Positions 1-8,464 of a stretch of 64,000 nucleotides of DNA are shown here, in pieces. Source of the stretch: Pedobacter faecalis (GTDB lineage: Bacteria; Bacteroidota; Bacteroidia; Sphingobacteriales; Sphingobacteriaceae); NCBI RefSeq assembly GCF_030182585.1, contig NZ_JARXOW010000001.1, forward strand, positions 1,116,001 through 1,180,000, in the 5' to 3' direction. The position numbers and the translations under genes were made by a program. Below the pieces are notes generated by a model. The model was not told where the DNA came from, searched no databases, and saw nothing but the letters and a program-made list of their open reading frames with translations. Each line of letters starts with the position of its first letter. Positions within the stretch are counted from its first letter, which is position 1.

Positions 1-256
1 CGCGCTGTGTAGACTCATCTTCAATCAGCAGATCGTACCCGGCTGACTGCATCGCCTTTTGCAGTTGTTCTACGCCAATACGTTTAGGCATATATTCTAC
101 CAACAGGTTACCCGTGGCAAAATTCACAGATGCACTAACAACACCAGGCTGGTGACTGGTAATGCTTTCGGCACTGCTTGCACAGGAGGCGCAGGTCATT
201 CCGAGCACGGGAAAAGTCCTCTTGATCGTTTTTTCATTGCTATTATCTGTTGCCAT
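1..256 (-). CDS. Heavy-metal (copper-type) P-type ATPase, N-terminal part
   Basis: Only the first 85 codons are inside the window; the gene runs off the left edge. The translation starts at ATG (complement of 254-256) and carries an HMA metal-binding domain with the motif GMTCASC at residues 19-25. Its two cysteines bind Cu(I) or a similar soft metal in the family. Such a domain at the extreme N-terminus is usual for CopA/ZntA-type exporters, which sit in the inner membrane. The ATPase core is not visible, so a stand-alone metallochaperone is possible, but the reading frame continuing to the edge past the usual ~70-residue domain favours an ATPase. The downstream 3' part cannot be checked. 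Confidence 0.75.
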   Translation of the reverse strand, partial: MATDNSNEKTIKRTFPVLGMTCASCASSAESITSHQPGVVSASVNFATGNLLVEYMPKRIGVEQLQKAMQSAGYDLLIEDESTQR

Positions 257-744
257 GATTTGATTGTTTAAATTTGCAATACAAATCTCAGGACAAAAAG
301 CTAAATAACACTTACAGAATTTTGGGATTGATTTGCAGAATTTACAGCTTATCCAGAGATATCTTCTCATAGTCAGTGATCTCCTTACCCTTAAGTGTTT
401 TTCTTCTAAGTGCCTATGCTGTACCTAGTGGCCAATAAATACGTAATCAATAGAATCTAATTAGATAATAAGTAGATAAATAACATATGGTCAAGATATC
501 ATTGACATATCGTTGGCATATCAAAAAGATATATCAAGGATATACCAACGATATAGGAAGGATATACCAAGGATATACCAACCCTCTATTTATATTGTAT
601 TTAATATGTACTTATTTTCTAATCAATCGCCACGAAGTAGCCAGGATGTAGGGAACACTCCAGAAAATCTTGCCTGACTTTCCAGTTTCCAAAACAAACC
701 GATAGCGATATACCGTATCCTTATGAAGTAAGTTTGGAATGAAC
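257..744. other. 488-bp gap between the ATPase and the DUF1080 gene
   Basis: AT-rich gap without a convincing gene. It must hold the promoter of the leftward metal ATPase. I see no clear TAnnTTTG box close to that start. The main structure is an array of eight 11-bp tandem repeats (496-583). A minus-strand reading frame over 612-744 runs past the end of the DUF1080 gene out of frame; I do not recognise it. Confidence 0.5.
496..583. repeat. Eight tandem 11-bp repeats
   Basis: Eight consecutive 11-nt units, each beginning ATAT, run without gaps. The last four are close to ATATACCAAGG (variants ATATACCAACG, ATATAGGAAGG, ATATACCAAGG, ATATACCAACC); the first four are more diverged (ATATCATTGAC, ATATCGTTGGC, ATATCAAAAAG, ATATATCAAGG). 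The period puts the ATAT tracts roughly one helical turn apart, which could give curved DNA. There are no spacers, so it is not CRISPR. Function is unknown. Confidence 0.9.
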
Positions 745-3700
745 TTAGGTACCCTCCTTCTTAGCCAGGTCTTTGATCCTGATGTTGCGGAACTCCAGCG
801 GAGAACCATGACCAAGGAAGCCAATATGGCCACTATCCCTTGACAGTCCCGGATGGTCTTTATGGTCAGGTGCACCATTCTTCCTGAAAGGAGTCAGGTC
901 GCCGTCGAGGATTACCGTACCATTTAAGATCACTTTTATCTTAGGGCCGTTGGCAATTACCTCTTGATAGTTCCACTCACCTACCGGTTTCAGGAAACCT
1001 CGTTTCGCCGGAATTGTGCCATATACAGAACCATGATACTGGTACACATGCAGGTCTTTATAAATCGGCGCCTCATTGTCCAGTATCTGGAGTTCCATAC
1101 CTGTATAAGCCGCATCACCTTCCAGAGGTGCCCTGATACCCAAACCATTATTGGCGCCCGGAGTCAGCTTAAACTCAAAACGGAATACGAAATCACTGAA
1201 CTCTTCTTTGGTAAATAAATTGCCGCCAGAGCCCTGACCCGGCTTTGGCCTGATCGCGATATTGCCGTCTTCGATCACGTAATCAGTCGTGTTACCGGTC
1301 CAGCTGTGCATGTTAGTACCATCAAACAGGACCTTATACCCTTCTTTCTTCTCCTTAGCGCTCAGTTCAAAAGGCTTCGGACGCGGGATTTCCCGGATAA
1401 AAATGTCTCTGTATGCAACCGGTGAACCATGCGCCTGCAGTTCAATCTGTTCTTCAGCAAAGATAGGCAGGTTCCTGTCCCAGTAGTTTTCCAGGATCAC
1501 ATTATCCGTCACCAGTACCCCGTTCAACCACACCGTAACGCGGTCACCTTTCATCAGGATCCTAAAAGTATTCCATTCATCCAGTTTATTATCTGCAACA
1601 ACCAAAGGCTTGCTTGGATTGGACTGGTTGTTGTACAAACCACCAGAGCCCACCTGTGCACCCACATTGGTACGGGCATTGTCCCAGATCTGAACCTGGG
1701 GAGTACCACGCAAATAAATACCGGCATCACCCTCGCCCTTCTTGTCATCAATGATCTTCCAGTCAACCAGCATCTCAAAATCACCATATTTCTTTACGGT
1801 GGCCAGGTTATCACCATGGCTCTGGAACACCAGTTCTCCGTTAATCACCTTCCAGCTGTCCTTTGCGGCAGCATCAGCCTTAGCTTGTGCATCAGCCAGT
1901 GTTTGTGCATCCATTTTGGACCGTTTGATCGGATCAGCTACCAAACCTTTCCATCCTGTAAGGTCCTTTCCATTGAATACCTGAACAAAACCCTCACCCG
2001 GTTTCATAGAAGAAATATACTTACGCATTCCTTCCTTCTGATAACCTGCATCACCGCCAGTGATCACAGCGATGGTTTTGTTGAGCAGGTTCTTTACAAT
2101 ATCACCATGGTACTCACCAGCCATGGTAATATGCATAACTGCATTGGCTGCAGCCTGCCGTGTAGCAGGATTGTCGAGGTACTGACCGGCAAATACTATT
2201 GCATTAAAACACTTCGCTCCCTCGATATCCTTTAAAATCCTTTGCTGCTGAGCCGGAGTTTTAGCTACTGCCATCGCATTGCGCAGCAACAACAACCTTT
2301 GCTCGTCAGCGTAATCCGCATTCCTTACCAGACGCAGATAGCCGTTAACAGCCTGGTTTAAAAAATCAGGGTTATTCGTTGTCCTGGCTATTTTGATCAG
2401 CTCATCAGCCGAACCCGCATCAGCCCAGGAAGACAATGCATCCAAAGCAGCCTTTTTGACCGCATCATTGCCAGTATTAAAAGCTGATGAAACAGCACTC
2501 AGTGACTTCTTGCCGCCAATGCTTCCCAACACCTTATAATACAGCAACTTCTTGTCCTCAGCAGATTTATCCATCTGCGCCATGATTTCTGCAGTCTGTG
2601 CATCAGCGTTGCTACCCTGCTTGTTTACAGCAATAATTGCCGCCTGTATATCGTTTAGTTCAGCCGGGTCGGTAGTTTTATCCATTAAAGCAAACAATTC
2701 CGCTTTACTTTCCGGCGTATAAACACTCTTTAAAGCTGCAAAAGCTGCTTTCCTTACTTCAGGTTTGTTGCTGGTCAGTGCAGCAGATATAACATTACGC
2801 TGGCCACTTGCAGCACGCGCCGCCAGGACATTGATCAAAGCCACCTGCACTTCTGTTTTTGCACCTGCAATGCTACTACTGATTGACGCAGTGACATCAT
2901 TGCCCCTGATCCGTTGCAGGACTTCAGATACCGCAGCCAAATTTGCCGTATCCTTGCCCATTACCTTTGCCATTGGCTCAATTGCTTTTTCTTGCCCCGT
3001 CCATGCAGCCGCAGAAAATGCAGCACTACGCACCTCTGCATCCTTATCCTTAAATAACTTCAGAAAAACCGGGTATGCAGATTTTGCGTGGGCCCTGCCC
3101 AGCATATCAATAATCAAAACCTTTGTAGGCGCGTCCGCCTTCCTGAGTCTCTTCACCCATTCCGCACTATTTGCATCAGTCAAACCAGCAGCTGCCAGTC
3201 TTACCGCCGCTGCGCGGAATTCAAACTGCTTATCATTCATAGCATCCAGCAAAGCCTGCTGACCAGTCTGCGTTTCCGCGATCAGTTTGAGTGCAGCAAT
3301 GCGCTGTTCAACCTGATCATCTCCGGTTGCTTTTTCCAGAATAGCCTTTGCGATCTTTTCCACACCAGCCTTGTCGCTGGCAACCCTGTTTTCCGCGTAA
3401 ACCAGTAAAGAAGCCACCGCATTGGTCTTGTCATATTTATAACCAGCATCTTCTGCAGCCTTAACCAATACATCAGCAGAAGAGGCATCTGCAATATGCG
3501 CCAGCGCATATAAAGCAGTTTTTGCCAGATCCTTATCAGAACCCGCAGCAAGCGGCCCTATCGCGTCAGCAGCGGCCTTAGAAGTGGTATGTCCCAACGC
3601 TTCAACGACAGCAACCTTAGCCTTGCCGTTTGCCTTGCCTAATCCGGTTACCAATGCAGAAACCGCAGCAGGAGATCCAATCTTTGCTAATGCCCTTGAA

Positions 3701-4173
3701 GCCTCATCAGCAAGCTGATCATCAGTTATATAAGCCTCCAGACAAGGCACAGCAGCATCATTGCCAACCAGGTCAAACTGACTGATGATAAAAGCCTTGT
3801 TCTGCTTATCAGAAAGTTTCGCCAGGGCCTTACAGTATGCGCTAACCGCCATAGACCGCCAGGCCTGCTGTCCGGATTTGGTAGAAGCAGCGGTAAAACC
3901 ACCCACCGCATACTCAATTAATGAATTATTGCCCTTGCCCGGCGCAGTCAGCCCGCTGATCAGCGTCACATAACCGTCCTCACCAAGATCAGTAATCTCC
4001 TTCATGTTCCGGGCGAGCTGGGCAGCATCCCTGGCAGGCAACTGGGCCAGCAGGTCGGCTATTTTGGTCGTAACAGTTCGTTCATCTTTTTTGTCCTGGG
4101 CAAAAACCATATTGCCGGTCATACTGGTCAGCAGAGCAACCGGCAGCAGGACAAATAATAATTTCTTTATCAT
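745..4173 (-). CDS. Exported HEAT-repeat protein with two C-terminal DUF1080 domains
   Basis: A 1142-residue protein with a Sec signal peptide (residues 1-25, hydrophobic core LLFVLLPVALL, then VFA-QD). Residues ~30-700 are Ala-rich helical repeats of the HEAT/PBS-lyase type, probably a protein- or ligand-binding solenoid. Two DUF1080 (3-keto-disaccharide hydrolase/concanavalin-like) domains follow at ~728-930 and ~940-1140, each starting with a V-F-(N/D)-G-(K/T)-(D/N) motif and a conserved Trp. DUF1080 proteins act in periplasmic cleavage of 3-keto-glycosides. The gene lies 44 bp downstream of a Tat-exported Gfo/Idh/MocA oxidoreductase, which could make the 3-keto substrate. Fusion of a long solenoid to two hydrolase domains is larger than the common single-domain form. 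Substrate unknown. Confidence 0.85.
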   Translation of the reverse strand: MIKKLLFVLLPVALLTSMTGNMVFAQDKKDERTVTTKIADLLAQLPARDAAQLARNMKEITDLGEDGYVTLISGLTAPGKGNNSLIEYAVGGFTAASTKSGQQAWRSMAVSAYCKALAKLSDKQNKAFIISQFDLVGNDAAVPCLEAYITDDQLADEASRALAKIGSPAAVSALVTGLGKANGKAKVAVVEALGHTTSKAAADAIGPLAAGSDKDLAKTALYALAHIADASSADVLVKAAEDAGYKYDKTNAVASLLVYAENRVASDKAGVEKIAKAILEKATGDDQVEQRIAALKLIAETQTGQQALLDAMNDKQFEFRAAAVRLAAAGLTDANSAEWVKRLRKADAPTKVLIIDMLGRAHAKSAYPVFLKLFKDKDAEVRSAAFSAAAWTGQEKAIEPMAKVMGKDTANLAAVSEVLQRIRGNDVTASISSSIAGAKTEVQVALINVLAARAASGQRNVISAALTSNKPEVRKAAFAALKSVYTPESKAELFALMDKTTDPAELNDIQAAIIAVNKQGSNADAQTAEIMAQMDKSAEDKKLLYYKVLGSIGGKKSLSAVSSAFNTGNDAVKKAALDALSSWADAGSADELIKIARTTNNPDFLNQAVNGYLRLVRNADYADEQRLLLLRNAMAVAKTPAQQQRILKDIEGAKCFNAIVFAGQYLDNPATRQAAANAVMHITMAGEYHGDIVKNLLNKTIAVITGGDAGYQKEGMRKYISSMKPGEGFVQVFNGKDLTGWKGLVADPIKRSKMDAQTLADAQAKADAAAKDSWKVINGELVFQSHGDNLATVKKYGDFEMLVDWKIIDDKKGEGDAGIYLRGTPQVQIWDNARTNVGAQVGSGGLYNNQSNPSKPLVVADNKLDEWNTFRILMKGDRVTVWLNGVLVTDNVILENYWDRNLPIFAEEQIELQAHGSPVAYRDIFIREIPRPKPFELSAKEKKEGYKVLFDGTNMHSWTGNTTDYVIEDGNIAIRPKPGQGSGGNLFTKEEFSDFVFRFEFKLTPGANNGLGIRAPLEGDAAYTGMELQILDNEAPIYKDLHVYQYHGSVYGTIPAKRGFLKPVGEWNYQEVIANGPKIKVILNGTVILDGDLTPFRKNGAPDHKDHPGLSRDSGHIGFLGHGSPLEFRNIRIKDLAKKEGT

Positions 4174-4217
4174 GATTTATTAATCAAATTTTTTGTTTGA
4201 AACAGTTCTCCTGATGG

Positions 4218-5510
4218 TTAAATAGAAAAAGGCGCGCGCATTACCGGGTTGATGAGCCTGTTGGCCGCCTCATCATCCACAAACTCCTGGTTTACCGGAT
4301 CAAACTTCAGCGACCTTCCGAGTCTCAAAGCCGCCAGGCCAATATTTACAATATTACAGGAACGGTGTCCGTTCTCCTCGTTCAAAGCAAACTTCTTCCT
4401 GGTCCTCACCGACTCTGAAAATTCCACGATTTCCGGATCAGGATCAGGGAACTGCGCCAGCTTGCGTTCCAGATCAGGAATATCGGACTTAAACCCAGGG
4501 TAGAGTTTACCCTTAGGGCCTTCAATATAAGGAACATTCGTATCCTTGCCCTCTCCATCCAGGATGATCTGGCAGCCATCCGCATAAGTATAAGTGATCC
4601 TGCGCCAGATGCCCACAGCATCCGTATGCTGTTGCGGAGCATCCACCTCAACAGAAACCGGGTTGGTATCATCTTTACCCAGGAAATACTGGATCGGGTC
4701 AATATAATGCTGGCCCATATCGCTCAGACCACCACCATCATAATCCCAGTAACCCCTGAAAGTCTGGTGTACGCGGTGCGGATGGTATGGCCTATAAGGA
4801 GCAGGCCCTAACCATGAATTGTAGTCCAGTTCCGGCGGTACAGGCTGGGGCTCCAGATTGTCTTTACCCACCCAGTAAAACTTCCAGTCATAACCTGTAT
4901 GCTTGCCCACCGTCACTTTTAGCGGCCAGCCCAGCATACCACTGTCAACCAGTTTCTTAATGGGTTTCACAGTCGTGCCCATACCATAAAATGTATCTTT
5001 AAACCTGAACCAGGTATTCAACCTGAACATGCGGCCGTGCTGCTTTACAGCTTCCACAACCCTTTTTCCCTCGCCTATCGTATGGGTCATTGGCTTTTCA
5101 CACCAGATATCCTTACCCGCGCTGGCCGCATCAACAGCCATAATCCCGTGCCAGTGCGGCGGAGTAGCAATGTGTACAATATCCACTTCGGGCAACTGGA
5201 TCAGCTCACGGTAATCACTAAAAGTCTTTACACCCTTGTCCAGCATGGACGCAGCCTGCTGCAGGTGGTTTTTGTCAACGTCACAAATGGCCACCACCTG
5301 GGTGCCCTCATATCCAAAGTGGCCGCGGCCCATACCGCCTACCCCAATTACCGCTTTTGTCAGCTTATCGCTGGGTGCAAGAAAGCCCTGTCCGCCGAGC
5401 ACATAACGGGGAACAATAGTAAAAGCGGCCACACCGACCGCAGACTTCTTAATGAAATCTCTCCTGGTGTTTTTTTGTTGTGGTTCTTCCGGTTTCATAT
5501 AAATGGTCAA
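4218..5510 (-). CDS. Tat-exported Gfo/Idh/MocA family oxidoreductase
   Basis: A 430-residue NAD(P)-dependent oxidoreductase. A twin-arginine signal (RRDFIKKS, residues 16-23, then a hydrophobic stretch) points to folded export to the periplasm. The Rossmann glycine motif GVGGMGRGH follows at about residue 56, and the family EKP motif (CEKPMTH) lies near residue 138. Family members oxidise or reduce sugars, often at C3, with a bound cofactor. The likely start is TTG at 5510: an AAGGAG element (complement of 5520-5525) is 9 nt upstream, whereas ATG at 5498 would be about 21 nt from it. It heads a two-gene unit with the HEAT/DUF1080 gene and is divergent from a ROK regulator, suggesting glycoside catabolism through a 3-keto intermediate. 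Confidence 0.88.
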   Translation of the reverse strand: MTIYMKPEEPQQKNTRRDFIKKSAVGVAAFTIVPRYVLGGQGFLAPSDKLTKAVIGVGGMGRGHFGYEGTQVVAICDVDKNHLQQAASMLDKGVKTFSDYRELIQLPEVDIVHIATPPHWHGIMAVDAASAGKDIWCEKPMTHTIGEGKRVVEAVKQHGRMFRLNTWFRFKDTFYGMGTTVKPIKKLVDSGMLGWPLKVTVGKHTGYDWKFYWVGKDNLEPQPVPPELDYNSWLGPAPYRPYHPHRVHQTFRGYWDYDGGGLSDMGQHYIDPIQYFLGKDDTNPVSVEVDAPQQHTDAVGIWRRITYTYADGCQIILDGEGKDTNVPYIEGPKGKLYPGFKSDIPDLERKLAQFPDPDPEIVEFSESVRTRKKFALNEENGHRSCNIVNIGLAALRLGRSLKFDPVNQEFVDDEAANRLINPVMRAPFSI

Positions 5511-5687
5511 GTTTGGGTTCTCCTTATCGCGCCCTTACAGCACAAAAAATCGAATGCTTGTATGGTTAATATTAGCGAGAAATTGTCGAAAAGTCAAAAC
5601 ATCGTGTAATTATTTACGGAATAAAAATACTTCTATAAAATTTTAATATAAGTTGTCTATATTTACCAAAATTGAAAGATTAAATAA

Positions 5688-6953
5688 ATGAATCTTCATC
5701 TATTAAATAACATAACCAAACCGGCGCGCGATAAACAGCTGCTGTACAAATTCCAGCTTGTCAAACACCTTTTCAACCTCGGGCCGTGCTCAGTTTCCAC
5801 CCTGTGCCATACCATGAACATGAGCACCCCAAGCATTTTGAAGCTCATCAGCAACCTGACCGACGAAGACTGGATAGAAAAGAAAGGCTATGGGGTTTCG
5901 ATGGGCGGCAGAAAACCCGATCTATATGGGCTAAAGGACAAAAAGATACTTATTATATGTATAGATATAGAACTGTTCCGTACAAAAATAGCCGTTATGG
6001 ACAACAACTATAACTATGTAGCCGAACCCAAAACCATTACCCTGCCCATATCAAAAAGCAGCAGATCGGACTTCTTTAGTATTTTAACCACAAATGTCCA
6101 GGAAATACTCAAAGAACACCACATCAGCAACGATCAGCTGATCGGCTGCAGCGTAGGCATGCCCGGCCTGGTCGATTCCGAAAAAGGACAAAGCTACAGC
6201 TACTTTTTAAGTGATGCAGAAAATACATCCCTTGCAGCCGCATTTGAAAAAATGCTGCAGCTGCCCGTGGTTATACAGAACGATGTAAATGGATCATCAA
6301 TGGCAGAATTCACACACGGAATGGCAAAAGGCAAACAAAACGCACTTATATTATTAATGGACTGGGGCGTCGGCCTGGGTATCATTATGGACGGGCAGCT
6401 GAGAAAAGGGGCCTGCGGCTTTTCCGGAGAACTCGGACATATCCCATTCGTCGAAAACGGTGCCCTTTGTTATTGCGGAAAGCACGGCTGCCTGGAAACT
6501 ATCGCCTCAGGCAATGCCCTGTCAGAAATGGCCAAGGAAGGCATTTTATCAGGCAAAAACTCCATGCTCAATAAACTCAGTAAAGAAGAACTGCAAAGAA
6601 TTGAACCTGCCGTGATCATCGAAGCAGCAAACAAAGGAGATCAGTACGCCATACAGCTGCTTTCCAACATAGGCACCTATATGGGCAAAGGAATTGCCGT
6701 GTTGATACAGCTGTTCAATCCGGAACTGATCATCCTTAGCGGAAAGATAGCTGAAGCCAAACAGTACATTACCCTGCCCATGCAGCAGGCCATCAATACT
6801 TACTGTATGACCCAGATCAGGGAGCGCACAACAATCGTGTCTTCAGAACTCGGTGAAAATTCCCGGCTTTTGGGTTATGCTACGACAGGCATTGACCATT
6901 TCCTGGGTGCCTGTATCCAAAAAGCAGGAAAGCACAAGATGCCGCTGCGCTGA
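5688..6953 (+). CDS. ROK family transcriptional regulator
   Basis: A 421-residue protein. Residues ~15-80 form a winged helix-turn-helix, and the rest is a ROK sugar-kinase-like domain. The ROK zinc site is present (C261, C263, C268 in the form CxCGxxGCxE), as is the conserved GHxxF histidine H251. The first phosphate-binding motif near residue 92 is degenerate (the usual DxGxT reads DIELFRT), so it is probably a sugar-sensing repressor of the NagC/XylR type and not a kinase. It is divergent from the oxidoreductase/DUF1080 pair across 177 bp and is the likely regulator of that pair. The inducer is unknown. A perfect hairpin overlaps its stop codon. Confidence 0.88.
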   Translation: MNLHLLNNITKPARDKQLLYKFQLVKHLFNLGPCSVSTLCHTMNMSTPSILKLISNLTDEDWIEKKGYGVSMGGRKPDLYGLKDKKILIICIDIELFRTKIAVMDNNYNYVAEPKTITLPISKSSRSDFFSILTTNVQEILKEHHISNDQLIGCSVGMPGLVDSEKGQSYSYFLSDAENTSLAAAFEKMLQLPVVIQNDVNGSSMAEFTHGMAKGKQNALILLMDWGVGLGIIMDGQLRKGACGFSGELGHIPFVENGALCYCGKHGCLETIASGNALSEMAKEGILSGKNSMLNKLSKEELQRIEPAVIIEAANKGDQYAIQLLSNIGTYMGKGIAVLIQLFNPELIILSGKIAEAKQYITLPMQQAINTYCMTQIRERTTIVSSELGENSRLLGYATTGIDHFLGACIQKAGKHKMPLR

Positions 6954-6967
6954 GGAAGCGGCATCTT
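6936..6967 (+). terminator. Rho-independent terminator overlapping the ROK stop codon
   Basis: Perfect 11-bp inverted repeat AAGATGCCGCT (6936-6946) and AGCGGCATCTT (6957-6967) with a 10-nt loop that contains the TGA stop. A short T-rich stretch follows (TAGTCTTT). The terminal codons of the ROK gene therefore form the left arm. Confidence 0.75.
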
Positions 6968-7015
6968 TAGTCTTTGGCTTTTCCATAGGAGCTGAAGTTA
7001 CGGCTCCCGCTGGTT

Positions 7016-7211
7016 TTATACTGGCGTAATGCTGTACAACTCTTCGGTATTGATTTCTATTTCCTGCTGGTTATCTTCTCTGAAAAACAAGTATCTGCTC
7101 GTTGCTGTCTTGTTGATGAATCTGCCCGTCATTTGCAAGCCGCGTGCAAAGACCAGGTTGACTTGCCGGTCAGTGCGGATTGATTTTGAGAAGGGATCCT
7201 TTGAGGTCCAT
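7016..7211 (-). pseudogene. Small hypothetical gene broken by a one-base frameshift
   Basis: On the minus strand an ATG at 7211 reads MDLKGSLLKINPH and hits TGA. Reading on in the next frame gives a protein-like stretch beginning DRQVNLVFARGLQMTGRF and ending EELYSITPV before TAA at 7016-7018. Removing one base near the TGA joins both parts into about 64 residues. The intact C-terminal part alone could start at ATG 7132 (38 aa). I do not recognise the family. It lies just upstream (leftward) of a pair of nested inverted repeats that could be its control region. It could be a pseudogene, a sequencing error, or two unrelated short frames. Confidence 0.4.
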
Positions 7212-7267
7212 GCGTATCATAATTCCTATTTAATCAAACTTAGCAATAAATTGCCAGTCAAACAGGA

Positions 7268-7353
7268 AAATAAGAATTATAGTTCTTATTTGAATGTAAA
7301 GCAGTAGCAAACCTATTCGAGAAAAGGACAAATACGAACTATAATTCTTATTT
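7268..7353. repeat. 25-bp inverted repeats, each arm itself a palindrome
   Basis: Arms at 7268-7292 and 7329-7353 match as inverted copies at 24 of 25 positions. Each arm is also a dyad: the left one reads AAATAAGAA, TTATAG, TTCTTATTT. Two near-identical palindromes 61 bp apart (start to start) look like paired operators for a dimeric regulator, or the ends of a tiny non-autonomous element. The 36 bp between them hold nothing recognisable. Confidence 0.8.
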
Positions 7354-7556
7354 ATAGAAAATCAAGCAACGATGGTGTGAACTCCTTACATGGCAATACT
7401 ATATCCAGCCTCATCGCTTAGCTCATTGATAATCAAATAAAAAGGGCTCATCAAAATTGAAGAACCCTTGAATTTTTTGAGCTTACTCTCAATCAGTACT
7501 CCTAGACAACCTGCTCTCACTGGATTTTGTGAAGGATTTGGAGAAATTAGCCAACA
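7354..7556. other. Gap with an imperfect hairpin and a truncated coding remnant
   Basis: No complete gene. An imperfect stem AAGGG/CCCTT (7442-7446 and 7465-7469) followed by six T residues could be a weak rightward terminator. From about 7500 a plus-strand frame without its own start reads LLSLDFVKDLEKLANIAG and ends at TGA 7631-7633 (last residues YQRKTAPA). It looks like the tail of a lost gene; family not recognised. Confidence 0.35.
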
Positions 7557-7811
7557 TTGCAGGCGGTATGGTTGCAGAACCTCTCAGTAGGGACTTTAAG
7601 AAAAAATACCAGCGTAAGACTGCTCCAGCATGAGAAACCCAGAAAAGTCAGCCGGTCATTACTGCTGGAACATGGATTTGATTTCAGGTATCACACAGGT
7701 ATACTGAACACCAAGAACGGCACCTATTATTTTTGTTATCGCTATGGATGGCGGGAACTCGAAGACGGGAAATTTCTGCTGGTGGAAAATGACGATCAGG
7801 TAGATATTTAA
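7557..7811 (+). CDS. Small hypothetical protein or gene remnant
   Basis: The frame opens at a TTG (7557), but only its second half looks like protein: from about 7644 it reads KVSRSLLLEHGFDFRYHTG, then TKNGTYYFCYRYGW and ELEDGKFLLVEND. This resembles a small aromatic-rich conserved domain of unknown function. The first part overlaps a different protein-like frame, so the true start is doubtful and a frameshift between the two pieces is possible. It lies in the decayed left end of the accessory island, upstream of the RES gene. Confidence 0.4.
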   Translation: MQAVWLQNLSVGTLRKNTSVRLLQHEKPRKVSRSLLLEHGFDFRYHTGILNTKNGTYYFCYRYGWRELEDGKFLLVENDDQVDI

Positions 7812-7888
7812 TAATGGCGCATACCAAGCTTTATTAAATTGCGATCTTAGATATCACCTAATAGAATACTACTAATTGTTCATAAATT

Positions 7889-8464
7889 ATGTTACCTGAA
7901 TTTCCAGAGATTCCCCCCGCAAAAATCTATAATGATAAAATGACTCCTGAGCAGGAAGTTACCTTTAAATTAGTTAGAGGAGAGAAAATCACGGAGGAGG
8001 AGGAAGCAATTTTGAACGAAGCCATCGAGTTTTACGAACGAGCTTATCCATTTTTGAAATCAATTGATCTTTCTCAAATCAATGATGAAGAAGCACAGAC
8101 GATTGTCGCATTTATGAAGACTGTTTTCAATATGCAAATTCAGGTGCAAAATAAAATCACATTTGAGAACATATACAGAGTTAGTTTTGTACGAGAGTCA
8201 TTTCTTGAAAAAGGAAAAGTACGAAACCTGGGCTATTTAATACACCCGCCCGTGGCAGTCAATCTAGCAAACGGCGTTTATGGCCGCGCCAATTCCCCTA
8301 GAACCACACTTTTTTACGCCGCTTCTCACCTTGATGTTGCTATTTTGGAGACCAAACCTCAAGTAGGTGACAGAATTATTCTTGGTCACTGGAAGCATCG
8401 TCCAGATGAAAAATTTGTGACCTATCCCTTAATGAATGAAAAAAAGTACAAACTGAAGAGTTGA
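7889..8464 (+). CDS. RES-domain protein, N-terminal part (0 frame)
   Basis: A 191-residue product. An N-terminal helical extension of ~85 residues, rich in Glu, is followed by the first two thirds of a RES domain: the Arg in IYRVSF (about residue 97) and the Glu in VAILETK. RES domains of this type degrade NAD+ in toxin-antitoxin pairs. The frame ends at TGA 8462-8464 just after a run of seven A. The missing third of the domain continues in the -1 frame (8461-8910). A -1 slip at A_AAA_AAG (8440-8446) would fuse both parts into a 340-residue protein. No Xre/MbcA-like antitoxin gene is adjacent. It is either a frameshifted pseudogene, a programmed frameshift, or a homopolymer error. Confidence 0.75.
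   Translation: MLPEFPEIPPAKIYNDKMTPEQEVTFKLVRGEKITEEEEAILNEAIEFYERAYPFLKSIDLSQINDEEAQTIVAFMKTVFNMQIQVQNKITFENIYRVSFVRESFLEKGKVRNLGYLIHPPVAVNLANGVYGRANSPRTTLFYAASHLDVAILETKPQVGDRIILGHWKHRPDEKFVTYPLMNEKKYKLKS
8440..8446 (+). other. Candidate -1 slippery heptamer A_AAA_AAG
   Basis: The zero-frame codons are GAA-AAA-AAG, so the heptamer A_AAA_AAG is phased exactly as in the dnaX type of programmed -1 frameshift site. After slipping, reading continues GTA CAA ACT GAA GAG into the downstream RES part. I see no strong Shine-Dalgarno-like element 10-14 nt upstream and no clear stable hairpin just downstream, so the stimulatory parts are missing or weak. Confidence 0.5.

Noticed and set aside
612..878. 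Minus-strand frame running past the end of the DUF1080 gene
   Set aside because: Half of it overlaps that gene out of frame and the rest is not recognisable; could be chance.
1429..2235. Long plus-strand frame inside the DUF1080 gene
   Set aside because: Antisense shadow of a clear coding gene; composition follows the other strand.
7029..7307. 92-codon plus-strand frame
   Set aside because: Its complement holds a more protein-like (though broken) reading, it crosses the inverted repeat, and its translation has no recognisable domain.
6954..7888. Insertion sequence at the left island border
   Set aside because: Inverted repeats exist but there is no transposase frame and no flanking target duplication that I can see.
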